NCBI RefSeq assembly: GCF_037038585.1
Contig: NW_027288510.1
Coordinates: forward strand, 2,919,001 to 2,983,000
Direction of reading: 5' to 3'
Length of the DNA stretch: 64,000 bases
DNA from: Patagioenas fasciata
Taxonomy: Eukaryota; Chordata; Aves; Columbiformes; Columbidae
Each line of letters opens with the position of its first letter. The stretch's first letter is position 1. Shown here piece by piece: positions 23,317-37,115 of the stretch. The position numbers and the translations under genes are program-made. A model generated the notes under the pieces. It worked only from the letters and a program-made list of their open reading frames with translations. It made no database searches and had not been told where the DNA came from.

Positions 23317-25172
23317 GAAGAGTTGACGTATTTATCATAGAAACATTAAAGGTTATAGAGAGATGGAATGTTACACGAGATCAAATATTTAAATACATTC
23401 GCTCCAGACACAAAATAGTGTTAAAAAGTTCATCTATTTATTATAGATACATTAAATATTATACAAAGCTCAAACATGATCTAAAGATCAAACATTAAAA
23501 TCTACTAACTCCAGACAAGAATTGGTGGGAAAACGTTTGCATATTTATTATATAAGTATTAAATATTAACTAAAGATTAAATAGAATACAAAATCAAACA
23601 TTAAAATATATTAACTCCAGACACAAATTAGTGGTCAAAAGTTAATCTATTTATTATAGAAACATTCAATATGAGATAAAGATTAAATATCATATAAAGA
23701 TCAAATATTATCTAGAGATCAAACACTAAAATCTACTAACTCCAGACGAGAATTGGTGGAATAAAGTTCAAGTATTTATTATATAAATATTAAATAAAGA
23801 TTATGTATTATATAAAGCTTAAATATTAATCCTAGTAACTCCAGATCAAAAAATACTGGAAAAATGTTTACGTATTTTTATAGAAACATTCAATAATATA
23901 TAGAGATTAAATATGATATAAGGATCAAATATTAAACTATATTAACTCCAGACAAAAATTAGTTGAAAAAAGTTATGTATTTGTCATAGAAATGTTACAT
24001 ATCTATAAAAACTAAATACTACATAAGGATCAAATATTAAAATATTTTAACGCCAGACAAGAATTGGTGGGGGAAAAAAGTTCACATATTTATTATGTAA
24101 ATAAAGATTATGTATTAAATAAAGATTATGTATGATATAAAAGCTCAAATCTTAATATATATTAACTCAAGAGAAGAATTAGTGGAAAAAAGTGACGTAT
24201 TTATGATAGAGATGTTACATCCATGTAAAGATTGAATATGACATAGGGATCAAATATTAGAATATTTTAATGCCAGACAAGAATTGGTGGAAAAAAGTTC
24301 AAGTATTTATTCTATAAATATTAAATAAAGATGATGTGTTCTATAAAGCTCAGTTATTAGTATCTATTAACTCCAGAAAAAAAGGGTGGAAAAAAGTTTC
24401 TCTATTTATTTTATATGCATCTCTAGATATGTGATATAAAGCTCAAACACTATCTACAGAAGAAACATTAAAATACATTAACTCCAGACAAAAATGGGTT
24501 GAAAAACGTTGATATACTTATCATATCAATATTAAATATTATACAAGGATCAAATATTGTATAAAGATTTAATAATAAAATATATCAACTCCAGAAAATA
24601 ATTATTGGGGAAGGTCTATGTACATAGTAAATAAATATTAAATATTAGTACATTAAATAAACATATTAAATAAATATTAAACATTAGTACATTAAATAAA
24701 CATATCACATAAATATTAAATATCAGTATGTTAAATAAAAAATATTAAATAAAGCTCAAATACTATATACAGCTAAACCATTTCAATATATTAACTCCAA
24801 GGAGAAATTAGTGGAAAAAGTTTACGTACTTATTCTGTGAATACTGAATATTATACAAGCTAAAATATTCTATAAAGCTAAGCTATTTAAATATAGGAAC
24901 TCCAAGCAGACATCAGTAGAAAAAAGATGATATAATATTGAAGGTTTCTGTAGAAGTATGGAAAGATTAAATATGATAAACACATCGAGTATTAAAATAC
25001 ATTAACTGCAGACAAACACTGGAAAAAAGTTAATATACTCGTTATAGAAATATTAAATATGATACAAAGCTCAAACATTATATACAGGTCACATATTAAA
25101 ATATATGAACTCCAGACTAAAACTGGGGGGAAAAAAGTTTACGTACTTATAATATAAACAGTAAATCCTATC
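23317..25172. repeat. AT-rich ~105-bp tandem satellite, unit 2
   Basis: Near-identical copy of the unit-1 satellite with the same monomer order. The two arrays therefore duplicated as blocks rather than expanding independently. Confidence 0.9.
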
Positions 25173-25185
25173 CAGAGCTCAGCCA

Positions 25186-27820
25186 TTACAACCCATGAAG
25201 TGCGGGCTCCTCCTGTGCTGCAGCTTTTCTTCTCAGGATGCAGTCGAAGTTGCCCTGGGTGCTCATGGCGTAGAACACGTTCGCCTTGGGTGGGATCGCC
25301 AGCTCCGCAAGAGAGGGAGCAGAGCGAGCGTTCATGGGCGCCCCACTCAGCGCTGGGGGTTTATTCTCACCGGCAGCTGGGACAACGTGGCGATGGCGTT
25401 TCTGACGTCGCTCCGCATGTTACTCTTGCCGGCAAAATGCAGCAGAGCTCTTCCAGCAGCAGCAGCAGCAGAGTTCTGCTTCCCCACCTTCGTCCTCGGA
25501 GATGATCTGGACCAGCTCGTAATCCTCGGCCGAGCCAGACTGCAGGTTGTGCTTCTCCATGGCTCGCTGGGTGACAGCAGGAGCCTTCTCTTGGTTACTC
25601 AGCTGCAAAGAGGGAGTTGCAAGGAGTCGCTTGGTAACCAAGTCGCAGATTCTGCCAGACGCTAAAACACGCTCTTTGCGACACCTGGGGGTGGAGTTGG
25701 TTCAAGACAACAGACACTGCTCTAGAAATGCAGCAGGAAATCACAGCCTCTGCTCTCCTGAGCAACCGCTCGGAGAGGTGAGACCTTGTTCTCAGCAGCC
25801 ATCGAATCCGCAGCAAGAGCTGCCCCAGCTGCTGTTTGCAGACATCCATTAATCCACAGTCTCCCCTGCTAAACACTTTCTGCGATGTCCTGCAAAGATT
25901 CTGGGCCTTGGAGCTGGGTTTGCTGGGGAAGGGGCACCTTGTGTCACAGCTCACACACCCCAGTGCTGAGCTGGACACACAACAGCCGGCGCTGGCAGAA
26001 GAGCAGGGGCAGCAAAGCCGGCACTTGCTCAGAGTGCTTCCCTTGGCATTGTTGATCAAATACAAGCTTCAATTTCAAAGCCAGAAACCTTGAGAGATGC
26101 TCTTTGCAAACCTCTCATTCATCCCCTGCTCCACATGTTTTGATTTGTAACATCGGTCACGTTCCCTGTCAAGGAGGTCTGATCGGGGAATAGGTGTTTC
26201 CGAAACTAAAAGCACCATTCAAGTCACCTGGGGTGAAAACACCACCCACAGTAACAGCGCTTTGCTGTTCCCACCGCTCACCAGGATGCTCCTGTAGATG
26301 TTGCCGCTTCTGTCCTCTTCTACGCTGGTGCGGATGACGCAGCTCTCTCCGCTCTGCTGGTTGTAGACTGGCAGGACTGGCGGCACTTCTTTTGATGGAA
26401 CGGGAGTCACGGGGCCGGGGCACTTCTTGGAGCACTTGTCATCAGATGGCAGCAAGGGGGGAGACGAGATCAAACACATTCATTACCATTGAATTTCAAA
26501 GATCCAAAAGCTAAAGATGACACTCTTCAGCACAACAGCCTTAACAAGGGCTTCGGCAACCCAGTTAAGGCAGCTTAGGTCAAGAGAGCAGAGTCTGCAG
26601 GACAAAGCTCCCTGGGAACGGAACCCAGCCCAGCCCAGGCTTGGTCTGGGCAGTTCCTGGCAGGTCAAACCACAGGGCTGGTGAGCTCTGACCTCACCTG
26701 CTTCTCACTTGCTCAGCTGCTCTGCCTGCCCCAGAATTAGGCTGGGCTGATGTACATGAGCCCTCCCCCCAAAATCGCCTTTCCCAGAGCTCAGGTCCCT
26801 CCATTCCACTGCCAGCAACGCTCCAGTCAAGATCCACAGGCTTGGGCAAGCGCCTGGGGCCGCCGGCAGCGTCAGCAGCCTCGCACAGGCTGTTTGTGCT
26901 GAACACAGGGCCCGGGCCCTACCTTGTGCTGAGGCTCCTCAGCAGTGTCGGTGGGAGGGACGATGGTGACGGTGCTGTCCCCAGAGCTCCCACCTGGAGC
27001 AGGTTTGGGCTGCGCGTTGACGGGGGTGCTGAGGGCGCTCACCCCCAAGCCCAGGAACGGCCTAGGGGAGAAAAGAAAGCACAACAGAGCTGGGCTGAGC
27101 ACAGCTGTCACTTGCTTCAACAATCTGACCTGCTGTTGTGTTTTCCTATCTCGAGTGGCCTATTGTTTGTGTGTGTATAGCAAATTAGACTCTATCCTTA
27201 TTTGCTCTGTTTTGCTGCTGCAAATTTGAATTGAATTTATAATCCAGCACTAAAATCGTTCCTTTGTCTGACACCTTAGAGTTATTTCTGAAGTCTTTAG
27301 TCGATAACCCTCCTGGCTACTTACACCAACAGAAAGAGACAACAGCAATACGTATTTCTAGCTGGCGGTGTCTCCTCGCAGCACTGCAGTGCTCTGGATC
27401 CCCAGCCAGGTTTGTCAGCTGGTGTTTGATTTATTCCAGTTCATATTCACACACCAAACCCCCTCCCCGTTGTACTCACAGTCTGAATCTCTTCACCACG
27501 CTCTTCTGAGCTCTGCCCGCTGCGGTGCTCTGGTCAGGAGCTGCTCCTTCGATTTCACGTGACAGACGGAAACTGCAGAACAGGCAATACCGTTAGTTAA
27601 ATATCTCAAAGTGGCCATATCTGAGAAGCCCTGGGTCACTCCCACGTCCCAGAGGGTTCATCCCCACGAGGAGGAGCGCAGCTCTGTGCGTGTGTATTTC
27701 CACTCTCCGGGAGCAGCTCCTGGCAGCGCAGAGCTCAAGGCTGAGAGAACCTGAACCTGCCTGCGGGGGAAGAAAAGCTGCTTCGCCAGCTGGGCTGAGA
27801 CCCTACCTCTCCTCATCACT
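25186..27820 (-). pseudogene. RGL1: RGL1-like copy 2, 3' exons beyond the TGA (linker and Ras-association domain)
   Basis: Exons are the end of exon 13, then 27572-27480, 27061-26923, 26434-26282, 25602-25488 and 25304-25186, matching copy 1. The last exon again has GG where the AG acceptor should be (25306-25305), so this lesion predates the duplication. In exon 17 the residue after ISED is Glu, not Lys as in copy 1. The intronic CAG run just downstream of exon 17 has six units against seven in copy 1. Confidence 0.8.
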
Positions 27821-30800
27821 TCAATGCCGCTGCCTCCTAAACCACTGCACGAATTTCTCATCTCCTGTCACGCAATAGCTGTTACATGAGGACTGCAACA
27901 GCTTCATTTGTGCGATTACTTCAAACTCCTAAGAAAACAAATAATAAAATAGGAATTCTAATTAGAAAAATCAAGCCAGTCTCGTTAATACACTAAACAC
28001 GCGCAGCAACAGATCCAGGACAAACTGCCCTCGGACAGAGGAAACCCCGGCACCTTCGCTCCTACTGATCTCTGACCAACAAGGCTCAGGCTGGAAGGCA
28101 ACGCTCAGCCTTGATTTCTCGGTCCCAGGTACCCGCTTCGCTCTCTGCACCTTTGACCCACAACTATTTACTGCAGCACAAGGAAGATGGTCACAGACTG
28201 CATCTTGTGGCCAGCAAAGGTCTCACGCCAGCAGGTCTGATGCGCTCCCAGCACACAGAACACGCTCGTGTAACGTGTTCCCGTGAACACCAAACGGGGG
28301 GAACGTGCCCCAGACGTAACTCCCGCGGCAGCGAGTGCCCTGCGGCTCCTCTTCCCCTGCTGCCCGCATCTAAAAGGAATTTCTCTTCCCGCGCCGCCCC
28401 GCACAGCCCGGCAGAGGTTCACAGCGTGCCGGGGACTGTTCCTTCCTCACCCTCTGAGTAACGTGAGCGGCTGTTGGATACGCCCAGCAAAGACAACAGG
28501 CCTCGCCAAGAGAACGCTCTAGCAGAGAGCGTCAGGCACTAACGATCACAGAACAGTCACCGTTCCACTTACCCTTCGCCGCTTCTCAAAATTGATCAGG
28601 CCGCCCTGTTGGAAGGACAGAGAAGGGATCGGAGGAGAAGAGCACAGGCTCGGCTGGAGTTAATCACAAACAGGATGAACAGGATGAAGTAGCGACACCA
28701 AGGGACAGGCCAGAGCTGCCCTGACCAAAGGCCTCTACAAAGACCCGTTTCCAGCTCTAGGATAAGCCACAGCACTCGTGTACCTGAGTCTATTTGTTAA
28801 ATACATTCCTCTCTTTTTAAGAACTGCACTAGCACCCAGTGGAAGATGCAGGAGCAGACACAGTGTCTGCAAGGGAGGGAGGAGATTTAGGATTCCAAAA
28901 ATTGCCCCAAATTACCTCGAGATAGTCCTGAAGGGCTGTGTCCAGCATGACGAGGTCAGTGAGGAAGGTACCCAGGTAAGGTACCGTGCCTTGTGTGACT
29001 CCCTGCAAACGGTCAGAGCAATGGTGGATTAATTGACTGAGAAGTCATAATTATACTAATTAGAATACTCCTGTGGAAGCAAACAAAACACAACTAGTCT
29101 GCTTCACCAAACAGCGCTCTTGTAAATGATGCTTTCACGACATCATCCTTGGTATCTCAGCCAGCGGTTCATGTCTGCACAGAGCGGTACATAAGCCAAA
29201 GTGCTCATTCGTAACTCCTCTGCGTCAAATCTCGCTGTGCGGCACCTCTCGCCCCAGCAGAAAAGCCGGGATTTACAGACCCGTCTTCCCCAAAGCACCG
29301 CATACGGGAGCTCATTGGTCAGGAACAGGGCTGAGCTCGGCTTTGGGTGAGATCACAACCTGGCAACTCAAGCTCATTCCCACCTTCAGCAGCAGCTCCC
29401 TGCTCGTCGCAAAGTTGTCACAGTCGGAGAAGATTTCGCAAAGCTCTTCGAACATCAGCATTGTGTCCCTGTACAGGAAAAGATTCAATGATTTAAGTTG
29501 TTTGTAAGCACTCTGAATCAGATCAGGGGACAATTTTTTTCTCAAGAATTGTTAACAGTTGGGCACAGAAAAGATAAAAGCACCAAAACACACCCAGTGA
29601 CACACTGCACAGCCTTACTTTGGAACGCAGGCCCAGGTCTTCTTCAGGCGATAAACCGAGGTGGACTGCAAGGCGGAAACGATGGCCTTCAGAGACGAAA
29701 AGTTGTTCAGGATCCTACATTGCTGTGAAAGGAGCGGTTAGAAACACAGGAGCGTTAAACGTCAGCATCACCAATAGTCAGTGCTCTTCTGTCTGCCCCG
29801 TGTCCTGCTTGCTGCACATTCTCCCTGCTAAGCGGGCAGCTCTACAAATACTGAGCATCAAAAATATCACTCCCCGCTACAACCCCCCTGTCCCCTCCCA
29901 GCTCCACGGCACCCGCACAAGGAACGTTAAACAGTCACGAATAAACGCTTTACACGTCCGATACGGATCCACTTCTCCAAGATCTTCGCTCTTGGCTGTG
30001 TCTTTAATTCTTTGCTCTCCAGGATGGTGCTGAGCACGCAGTTGGTGACGGCGTTGAACTGCGAGATGGTGGCTCTGATGCTCTGTGCCAGCTGTTTGTT
30101 CTCTTTCTTGTCCCTTCGGGACCAGATGCAGCCCAGGCAGTGGTGGGGCACAACGTTCTGGAAGAGTGTCTAGAGGGAAACAGAGGTGTCCAACTCAGCC
30201 TGGAGCGCTACTGCCCACAGCAAGAAATGCACGGTTACAGTACAAACTGCAGCTGAATCCAGTATGGTATTAAAAGGGAAATATTGGTTTTCTCTCCAGT
30301 TTAAAATATACACTTTGGTATAACTCTTTAGGCCTGACGCCCTAAAAGAAGTGTCAGCTAAACTGTCCTGGAAAAATAAAAGACACCTTTCTATCACTTA
30401 CATTACCAGGGGGAAAGGTTTCTATATCATGATACTTTTGAAAGAGATTGATACAAATAAGCCAAATCGGAGCTCTACAGTTACAAAGTACTTCTACATC
30501 TTCAGGTGAGGTAGCCTAAGATACAGTCAAAATACGCTATTTCTGAGGGGTCAAATGCTAAACTTTGCAAAAGAGGCCACACAGTCTACATCCACACTGT
30601 ATAACAAAAAGACAAACACCTTCAGAAGAACTGAAGGAAAAGCCCAATCAATGAAGCAAGTCTGGATAACCAAGCAGAGCTGCGCTCTGTGTCCCAGCAA
30701 CAGAGCGGTTCTGGAACAACAGACTTACACCGATAGAAGTTAAAAAACAAACAAACAAACAATGAGAAGCCCAGAACTCTTTCCCCGAGCATTTCAAGTA

Positions 30801-33800
30801 ATACCTATGATCTACATACCGCGTCCATGTATGTCAGCTGTTCTGCCACCAGGTCTTCTTGGGACAGCGAGAATTCTTCTGGGCCGCTGATCTCCAGTTC
30901 CTCTTCCTCGTCCGGGGTGCAGGGAGAAAGGCTGTGGAACGCGTCTGGCCAGCGGGGAAAACACGAGTCAGTGAATTTATACAGAAAACAAGTAATCAAA
31001 GCAGGTATTTGGAAAATCACTACATAGAAGAACAGAACATGCAAAGGGACCTGCCTGGGGTAACGGCCTCACCGTGCTGCATATTTTAGGGAGATAGAGA
31101 AGGTCCAGAAGATTAAATGGGCAAAGAGAAGGTAGAAGAAAAAGAAATAGGGAGAACTGAGCTGTTCAGGGTCTCTTAGCTGAGAAGTGCCTTAACCCAT
31201 TCACTAACCATTCTTTGGAAAGAACAAACCCACCAACCCCCCCACAACAACTCCTTATTAACACTGCAGAACTTTGATAATCTGCTTGTCAGCATTTACG
31301 CATTCTATACTCTGAAAAACAGCTGAACTGCAAAGAGACAAGACTGCAGTTATACCCCCAAAATATTACGCTGAGAATGCTCTTATGTCCACGTTTCAAG
31401 GGAAGAGGAGGAGAAGGAAGAGAGACCAGTTGGAAAGTTAAAACGTGCTTTGCTAGTACTACTGATGAGGAGAGAAAGTAATGCAAAATATACGAAACCA
31501 ATCGTGGCTCCAGCAGCTTCAGGACAGGCCCCCGGACGCCCTGGGCTGGACTCGGCACTAAACCAGAGCTGGATTCAGGGCTGCAGGGCTGTACAGAATT
31601 GATCAGCAGCCTTGGCTGCCGCAGCACTAAGTCTAAACCTGGGCCTTTTCTGCACACCAGTCCTACCGTTATGCGCTCCAGAGCCAACGGGGTCTGAAAA
31701 ACACGCAGGTAACGTGAGAAAAATGCATGTAGTAGAACTCAGTCTGCCTACTAAGGCTGGAAGTTGATTCCAGTACTCATTCACATACCACGTGAGCTCT
31801 TACGACTTTTCGGCTCACGGCACAGGAAGCTTTGTGCCCTGGATAAGGGGATGTGTCAGGCTTGACGCTGGGAGAACACACAGACAGCAGAGAAAGGTAC
31901 TTTACCATCATTCTCCCATTCTTCTTTCTGGAACTGCTCCAGGAGGTTCTGCGCCCTCTTCTCCGGGTCAGAGCCGGGCATGTTCTTCTTCAGATAACTC
32001 AGCACCTTCTGCAGACACACGTACTCGGGCGGCTCTCGGAAATCGTCGGCACATTGGTCGAGCCAGGCTTGTAAAATCGATGCCATCGCACTGTGAGCAA
32101 ATTCAGAGAGAACACATGGGTTGTATGCAGCAGGTATTGATGCAATCGCATGGATCTGTACCTAATATAACAACAGGAACACTGAGACATTCATCCCCCA
32201 CGTGAGGGCAGTATGGACACTTCTGTGAGCACAGAATTTAATTTGTTCTTTTTAGGCAAGAAATATTATTAAGATAATACTTCATAGGAAACTAAAGGCT
32301 GCTTCTTCAATTACACCTTGAGAAACCAGCGCAGTCATTCATATTTTCTCTGCGTTGTATTATTGGATGTGTTATGAGACAGCTGATACTTGGCCTTTAC
32401 ACAAGCTCCTTGAAGCAAACAGGGCTGTGAATTGTCAAATGAAACAACAGCTCTGCTGCCCACGTCCCGCTCCAGCACCGAACCCTGACTGGGGCTCGCT
32501 GGGCGCTGCAAAACCAAACTTACGTCCTGAGCACTGTGCTGGATCCGGGGGAATTCTGGGTTCCATGTTCTTCAGAGCCCGAGATCTCCAGGTTTCCGTA
32601 TCTGAAAAAATGAGATGGCTGTTTAGAGGAACCTCTACTGAGCAACCCAAACAGCGTAATCCATATACAATTGGCATAAACATATAGATATTGGCATATT
32701 CATATACAATTGGCATGAAGACAAGGGCTTCATGCTGGACAATTCCACCGTGGCTGGGGAAGCTGCGGCAGAGATGAAGGGTTTGCACATATCCCCCGTG
32801 CACTGGTCTTTTTTTAAGGGACAAGCTGTATTGGTTTTCTTGTGTCGGTCCCAGTTTGGTTCCTTAGCGGTCAGACCACGCACGCTTTCCCCACCTGGCG
32901 CTTAAGCTTTAATGAGATTTGGGATGTGGGCAACGTGCATTTACACATGGTGTGTTTACGCTGAAATCCTGAATTTTGCAGGATTCTTTTCTGTCAACGT
33001 CCCCCTGTCGTGTATAATAAATGACGGCTCAGTTTCCATTCTGTCCCGGCTCTCACCTGTCCAGGAGCAGTTCCAGGACTGTGCTGGTGGAAGCAAAGGC
33101 CCTGTACGTGGAGAGGAAGATGCTGATGTATGTGAAGTCATTATCGGCAAAGGCCCTGTACGTGGAGAGGAAGATGCTGATGTATGTGAAGTCATTATCG
33201 GTAAAGGCCCTGTACGTGGAGAGGAAGATGCTGATGTATGTGAAGTCATTATCGGCAAAGGCCGTCGGAAGCGTCTCCACCAGCTTTTCCAAAGTTCCAG
33301 CTTTCAGGGCCCTGCTGTTGCACGTCTCGTCCGGGCTGACAGTGTGTCCTGCAGGGAACTGGTCCCCTTCAGCCTACAAAGTGGAAACAAAGACAAAGCA
33401 CAAAACTCAGACAGAAGCCAGAGCCCCGACAGAGCTTGCACAACGAAACACAGATTCCATTCCACCTTTTCACAGGAATAGTCCATCTCTAGTTACTAAA
33501 CAATTTTGTCGGTTTGGGCTCTCCAAACACCAAATGCTGTATCAAATACTGGAGGACAATCAAGACATTTCTTATTGAAACAGCCAAGTGTTTCCAGTGC
33601 TTAAACTGTAATCTCCTGGTTGCCTTTGAAACTGACCATTCTCTCATAACAGGGCCAACCATTCAAAAACCCCGGATGCTTTCTTAGCATCCAGAAGTTT
33701 AAGAAAGGTTTCTCAGACTTCTTGCAGCATGAAAGATCTAAGTTCCTTCACTTACTCCAACCTCTACAAGAAAATACTAAGCAAGGTTTCAAGCTTCTCA

Positions 33801-36673
33801 GTACTTAAAGGAATTGGTAATAAAGCCCAACTCACTCAAAATGAACAAAACCAGTTGTATTCCTTTCAACACGGGTTCTATGAAATTTTCAGTTAGAGCT
33901 GCATTTCTCTCAGACACATCCACTACCAGCCAACGCTTTTCAGCTGAAAAGCCTCCAAATCACTCTACAAATGCAGCATCACTAAGAACTCTTCCCATCA
34001 GCTGGAAAATGTACAGGAGGTCAAAAATACTTTCTGCTATTTCTCCCGGTAAAAACAGGAGGCAGAGATGGGAAATCTGCCACTCAAAGTCTCTATACTA
34101 CCAACCTGGACACTACACCAAAGCAAGTTCTTATATTATTGCCTTGGATCCTGAAGAAAATGTAGAAACATCGCAACATAACATGAAAGTTCTACCCACC
34201 TCCTGACCCTCTGGCTCAAACTGCCACAGCTGCACCGATTGCAATGAAGTGAGGACACTTTGATCAGCTGGGGGCTTGGCCACCATGCCAGCTTTACTTA
34301 CCCCGAGCCATCTTGCTCCTTCGCTGTCAGTCTGCTGGATCTGCGCTCTTCTCAGGCTGTCGCAGTCAACAGCTCCTTCTTGTGCGTCTTCAGCTCCATC
34401 CTCAGTTGTGCTCTGCCAGGAAAAGGGCCAAGAGAAACAAGTCAGAGAGAAAGGAACATGGTCCCTGCACAAGCGCAGGCTGCAGACACCAGCATGCCAG
34501 CACCAGGATCTCACAACACCTCAACAACGCTCACTTCAGTTGCCACTTTTTAGCTGCCTTCAGTTACCTGGGCCTTTTTGGGCTTTTAACTGAAAGCAGA
34601 GAGGAGCTGAGTGCACAACTTACTGCACAAGTCAATGAAAGAGGTAAGAATTAAACCAGAGAGTCCAGATCTCCTGAACCCCACCACTAACAGCCGCTGT
34701 ATTAACATGCTGATACATGTTGAGGAGCAAAGCACTAGAGAATTGAAAACAGATGTAACAATTAACTTCAGAAATACATATACTGGTCCCCCTGCAACCA
34801 CATAATGCTTTTTCTTCATACATACCACTTGAATAATTAAAGTTTCAGGGCTTTACTGACTACCATAGCCTTAAGCACAGCAACAACTCAATTAGAAAGG
34901 ATTTGAGTGCAGTGCAACCAAATCCTGGTTTGGGGTGCTGGGGTTTGGGGTTTTTTTGGGGGTTGCTTTTCTGTTTTTTTTTTACCTCTTTTAACTCTAA
35001 AATATCCCTAAGTCATACAGAACTGTCTGTGCACCAGTGACTTGCCTCTTGAACGCTCTGTGGAACCTCCACGTCTTCCCCAGGTTGGTTCCTCACATTT
35101 TCTTCCAGGCTCTGTGGAGTCTCCACGTCTTCTTCAGTTGGCTCGCTTGGAGTCTCCTCTGTGCACTCTGCAGTCTCTGTGTCTTCCTCTGTTGCCTTGC
35201 TTAGACCGTTCTCAATGCGCTCTGGAGTCTCTGCGTCTTTGTCTGATACCTTGCTTGTAGTCTCCACATCTTCCTCTCTTGTCTCGCTTAGAGTCTGCTC
35301 AATGCGCTCTGGAGTCTCCTCAACGCGCTCTGGAGGCTCCTCAGTACACTCTGGGCTCTCCACTTCTTCCTTGGTTGGCTTGGTCAGAGTCTCCTCAAGG
35401 CTGTGCAGAGACTCCACATCTTCCTCGTGTCTCTTCTGCCTGGGTGTCCTCCTCCTTGGTCTTCTCCAGCATCTCCAAAGAGACAGGCTCCGAAAGGGGA
35501 AGTTCCGAGCCTGTTAGAAAACAACGGAAAAACAGTTTTGAATTGCAGATAGCAACACATTTACTTTTAACGTCCTTGCAAAAGTACCGGGACAAGATCA
35601 CATGAACCCTGAAATTCAGACACTATTACAATGCAAAAAATAGATAGGATCATAGAAACATTTTGGTTGGAAGAGACCATCGAGTGCAACCGTCAACCCA
35701 CCCCTGGCACTGCCCCATGTCCCTCAGGACCTCATCTATGTCCCTTTTAAACCCCTCCAGGGATGGTGACCCCACCGCTGCCATGGGCAGCCTGTTCCAA
35801 TGTCTAATAACCCTTTCACAGAATCCCAGAATCCCAGAATGTCAGGGGTTGGAAGGGACCTGGAAAGCTCATCCAGGAGCAGGAACACCCAGCTGAGGTT
35901 CCACAGGAAGGGGTCCAGGCGGGTTTGAATGTCTGCAGAGAAGGAGACTCCACAACCTCCCTGGGCAGCCTGGGCCAGGCTCTGACACCCTCACCATGAA
36001 GAAGTTTCTTGTCAAATTTAAGAGGAACCTTTTGTATCTCAGTTAGTACCCGTCACCCCTTGTCCTGTCACTGGTTGTCACTGAGAAGAGCCTGGCTCCA
36101 TCCTCCTGACACTCACCCTTTACATATTTATAAACATTAATGAGGTCACCCCTCAGTCTCCTCTTCTCCAGCTCCAGAGCCCCAGCTCCCTCAGCCTTTC
36201 CTCACACGGGAGATGCTCCACTCCCTTCAGCATCTTGGTGGCTGCGCTGGACTCTCTCCAGCAGTTCCCTGTCCTTCTGGAGCTGAGGGGCCACAACTGG
36301 ACACAATATTCCAGGTGTGGTCTCCCCAGGGCAGAGCAGAGGGGCAGGAGAACCTCTCTGACCCACTGACCACCCCCTTCTAACCCACCCCGGGTATCAT
36401 TGGCTTCCTGGCCACAAGGGCCCAGTGCTGGCTCATGGTTTTCCTTCCTCAGTGTGATATATCACACTATATTTCAAATTTAATCTCTTTTTTTTAGCCA
36501 TGCCTTTTAAGAAATGAGAAAGCATTACACAAATCCCTTTTATGAAGTGAAACTGCAAAAAGAACTATTACATTTTTTAGCACTAAAGGGACAATTTACC
36601 TGGGGAGGGCGGGCGGCGGGGCCCGGCTCGCTCATACCCGTCCGCAGCAGGGCCCGCAGCCGATCCCGCACAT
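27821..36673 (-). CDS. RGL1: RGL1-like Ral guanine-nucleotide exchange factor, copy 2 (exons 1-13 up to TGA)
   Basis: The gene structure equals copy 1. Exons are 36673-36638, 35510-35046, 34412-34302, 33373-33057, 32601-32524, 32090-31906, 30944-30820, 30169-29954, 29722-29619, 29468-29384, 29002-28916, 28605-28573 and 27928-27807, and the shared TGA is at 27823-27821. All phases hold, giving 649 codons before the TGA. The difference is exon 4, which is 108 nt longer because a 54-nt segment is present three times. This repeats the 18-residue [17 protein letters not shown] unit of the Ras-exchanger motif in frame. The repeated unit spans about one helix-loop element, so the exchanger-motif fold would be altered. 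The linker exon expected between exons 10 and 11 is not found here either. Confidence 0.75.
31398..31578. mobile_element. LTR fragment in RGL1-like copy 2 intron 6
   Basis: Duplicate of the LTR fragment in copy 1 intron 6, in the same position relative to the exons, so it was inserted before the segmental duplication. Confidence 0.6.
33096..33260 (-). repeat. Three tandem 54-bp units inside RGL1-like copy 2 exon 4
   Basis: The unit runs from 'ccctgtacgtggagag' to 'gtcattatcggcaaagg' on the plus strand. It occurs once in copy 1 (about 16,777-16,835) and three times here. The middle unit has one change that turns the Ala before DNDF into Thr. The expansion keeps the reading frame and lies wholly within the coding exon. 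Confidence 0.95.
35643..36440 (-). mobile_element. Two adjacent CR1 LINE fragments in RGL1-like copy 2 intron 1
   Basis: Duplicate of the CR1 pair in unit 1, with a few substitutions, at the same place between candidate exon 1 and exon 2. Confidence 0.85.
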
Positions 36674-37086
36674 GGCGCTGTGTCCGCGTCCGCAGGCAGG
36701 GCTGCTGCCGGCTCCGCCAGCCCCGCACTCCCGCTCTCTCTCGCACCGACCGCTCGCCCCCACGCCAACGGCGGCGACGGCTCCGCCGGCACCACGGCGA
36801 CCGGACGCGGCCTCGCGGCGGCACGCGCCGCCCGCAGCCGGCCAATCGCAGCTCGCCGCCGCTCCGCGCGCGCCCCCTTGCCCCGCCCTCAGCCCGCCCG
36901 CAGTCCGAGCCCTTGCTCAGCCGGACAAGGCGCCGGGAGCGGGACAGACGGACCGAGCCGGGAGCGTGGGCATCAGACTGTGCGTGGAACACAACGTGTG
37001 CTGCGGCAGAGCCCGGGGCGAGCGCTCCCGGAGCTGCTTCACGCACACGCACCACGCGCTGGGATTTTACTCCTGGCCCTTTAAAG
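36591..37086 (-). promoter_or_regulatory. CpG-island promoter of RGL1-like copy 2
   Basis: Copy of the unit-1 island with the same CCAAT box and GC boxes and the same candidate first exon (36673-36638). It differs by only a few substitutions, so both genes should have equal promoter capacity. Confidence 0.7.
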
Positions 37087-37115
37087 ATTCCTAGCACAAT
37101 TGCTTACATACAGTT

